Positions 5,919 through 5,978 of a stretch of DNA of 5,978 nucleotides are shown piece by piece. Source of the DNA: Anaerolineae bacterium (GTDB lineage Bacteria; Chloroflexota; Anaerolineae; Aggregatilineales; UBA3940); contig JADZAD010000153.1 of the NCBI GenBank assembly GCA_020852775.1, positions 1 to 5,978 of the forward strand, given 5' to 3'. A program made the translations under genes and the position numbers. Numbering within the stretch: position 1 is the first letter of the stretch; every line of letters starts with the position of its first letter. A model generated the notes under the pieces. The model was not told where the DNA came from. It was given only the letters and a program-made list of their open reading frames with translations, and ran no database searches.

Positions 5919-5978
5919 TCAGGCGGTGGGCTGCTTCTTTGTGGGCTCAGGGGGGAAGGGGATACTGGCTGGCCACAC
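5919..5978 (-). CDS. Possible C-terminal end of an unidentified minus-strand gene, cut by the window edge
   Basis: In one minus-strand frame the edge reads VWPASIPFPPEPTKKQPTA and then TGA (5921-5919), a Pro/Lys-rich sequence typical of a protein tail. The stop is followed 26 bases later by a hairpin terminator in the same orientation, which is the main support. Nineteen residues are too few to identify a family, and another frame is also open, so this is a weak call. Confidence 0.38.
   Translation of the reverse strand: MWPASIPFPPEPTKKQPTA

Noticed and set aside
1..5978. tRNA or rRNA genes, CRISPR arrays, insertion sequences, attachment sites
   Set aside because: No cloverleaf-like sequence, no spaced direct repeats and no transposase or integrase motifs were seen in reading both strands.

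Overview
The window looks like a piece of a GC-rich (roughly 60% by eye) bacterial chromosome. The style of the proteins suggests a member of the Chloroflexota, possibly Anaerolineae-like: a lipoprotein with an LACxCG-type N-terminus, an Ala/Thr-rich stalk and a discoidin-like lectin fold; short multi-pass membrane proteins; a GGTATAAT-type promoter; and a FeoB of the 'GNPNTGKST...GCNAAG' class. The taxonomic call is inference, since there is no rRNA or marker gene here.

Left part, plus strand. Three genes, which the internal signals suggest are separate transcription units: a secreted lipoprotein (9-713) closed by a hairpin terminator (748-773); a six-segment membrane protein of DUF5668/LiaF-like appearance (867-1529) closed by a very strong terminator (1546-1593); and, just after a perfect TATAAT box (1621-1626), a DHA2-type major facilitator superfamily transporter (1715-3163). 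None of these has an obvious functional link to its neighbours.

Right part, minus strand. A compact ferrous-iron uptake operon, feoA - feoB(GTPase) - feoB(permease), runs from about 5781 down to 3213 and ends at a terminator (3166-3196) in the convergent gap with the transporter gene. The usual single FeoB polypeptide is split into two ORFs exactly between the soluble G/GDI part (4624-5481) and the membrane part (3213-4622). The junction reads TGACATG, with a GGAGG ribosome binding site six bases before the second start, so the split looks designed for coupled translation of two subunits and not like decay. feoA and the GTPase gene overlap by four bases (ATGA).

The feo operon has a clear sigma70-type promoter (TTGACT - 17 bp - TAAAAT, 5788-5816). 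It is overlaid by a perfect 8-bp inverted repeat with a 6-bp spacer (5787-5808), which I read as the operator of an iron-responsive repressor, perhaps of the DtxR/IdeR family. Upstream lies a 12-bp perfect hairpin (5863-5892) that probably terminates a minus-strand gene entering from the right edge; its last 19 codons may be visible at 5919-5978.

The most interesting points are the split FeoB junction, the feo operator and the N-terminal CxxC extension on the GTPase. I found no RNA gene, CRISPR array, insertion sequence or clear novel defence or mobile system.
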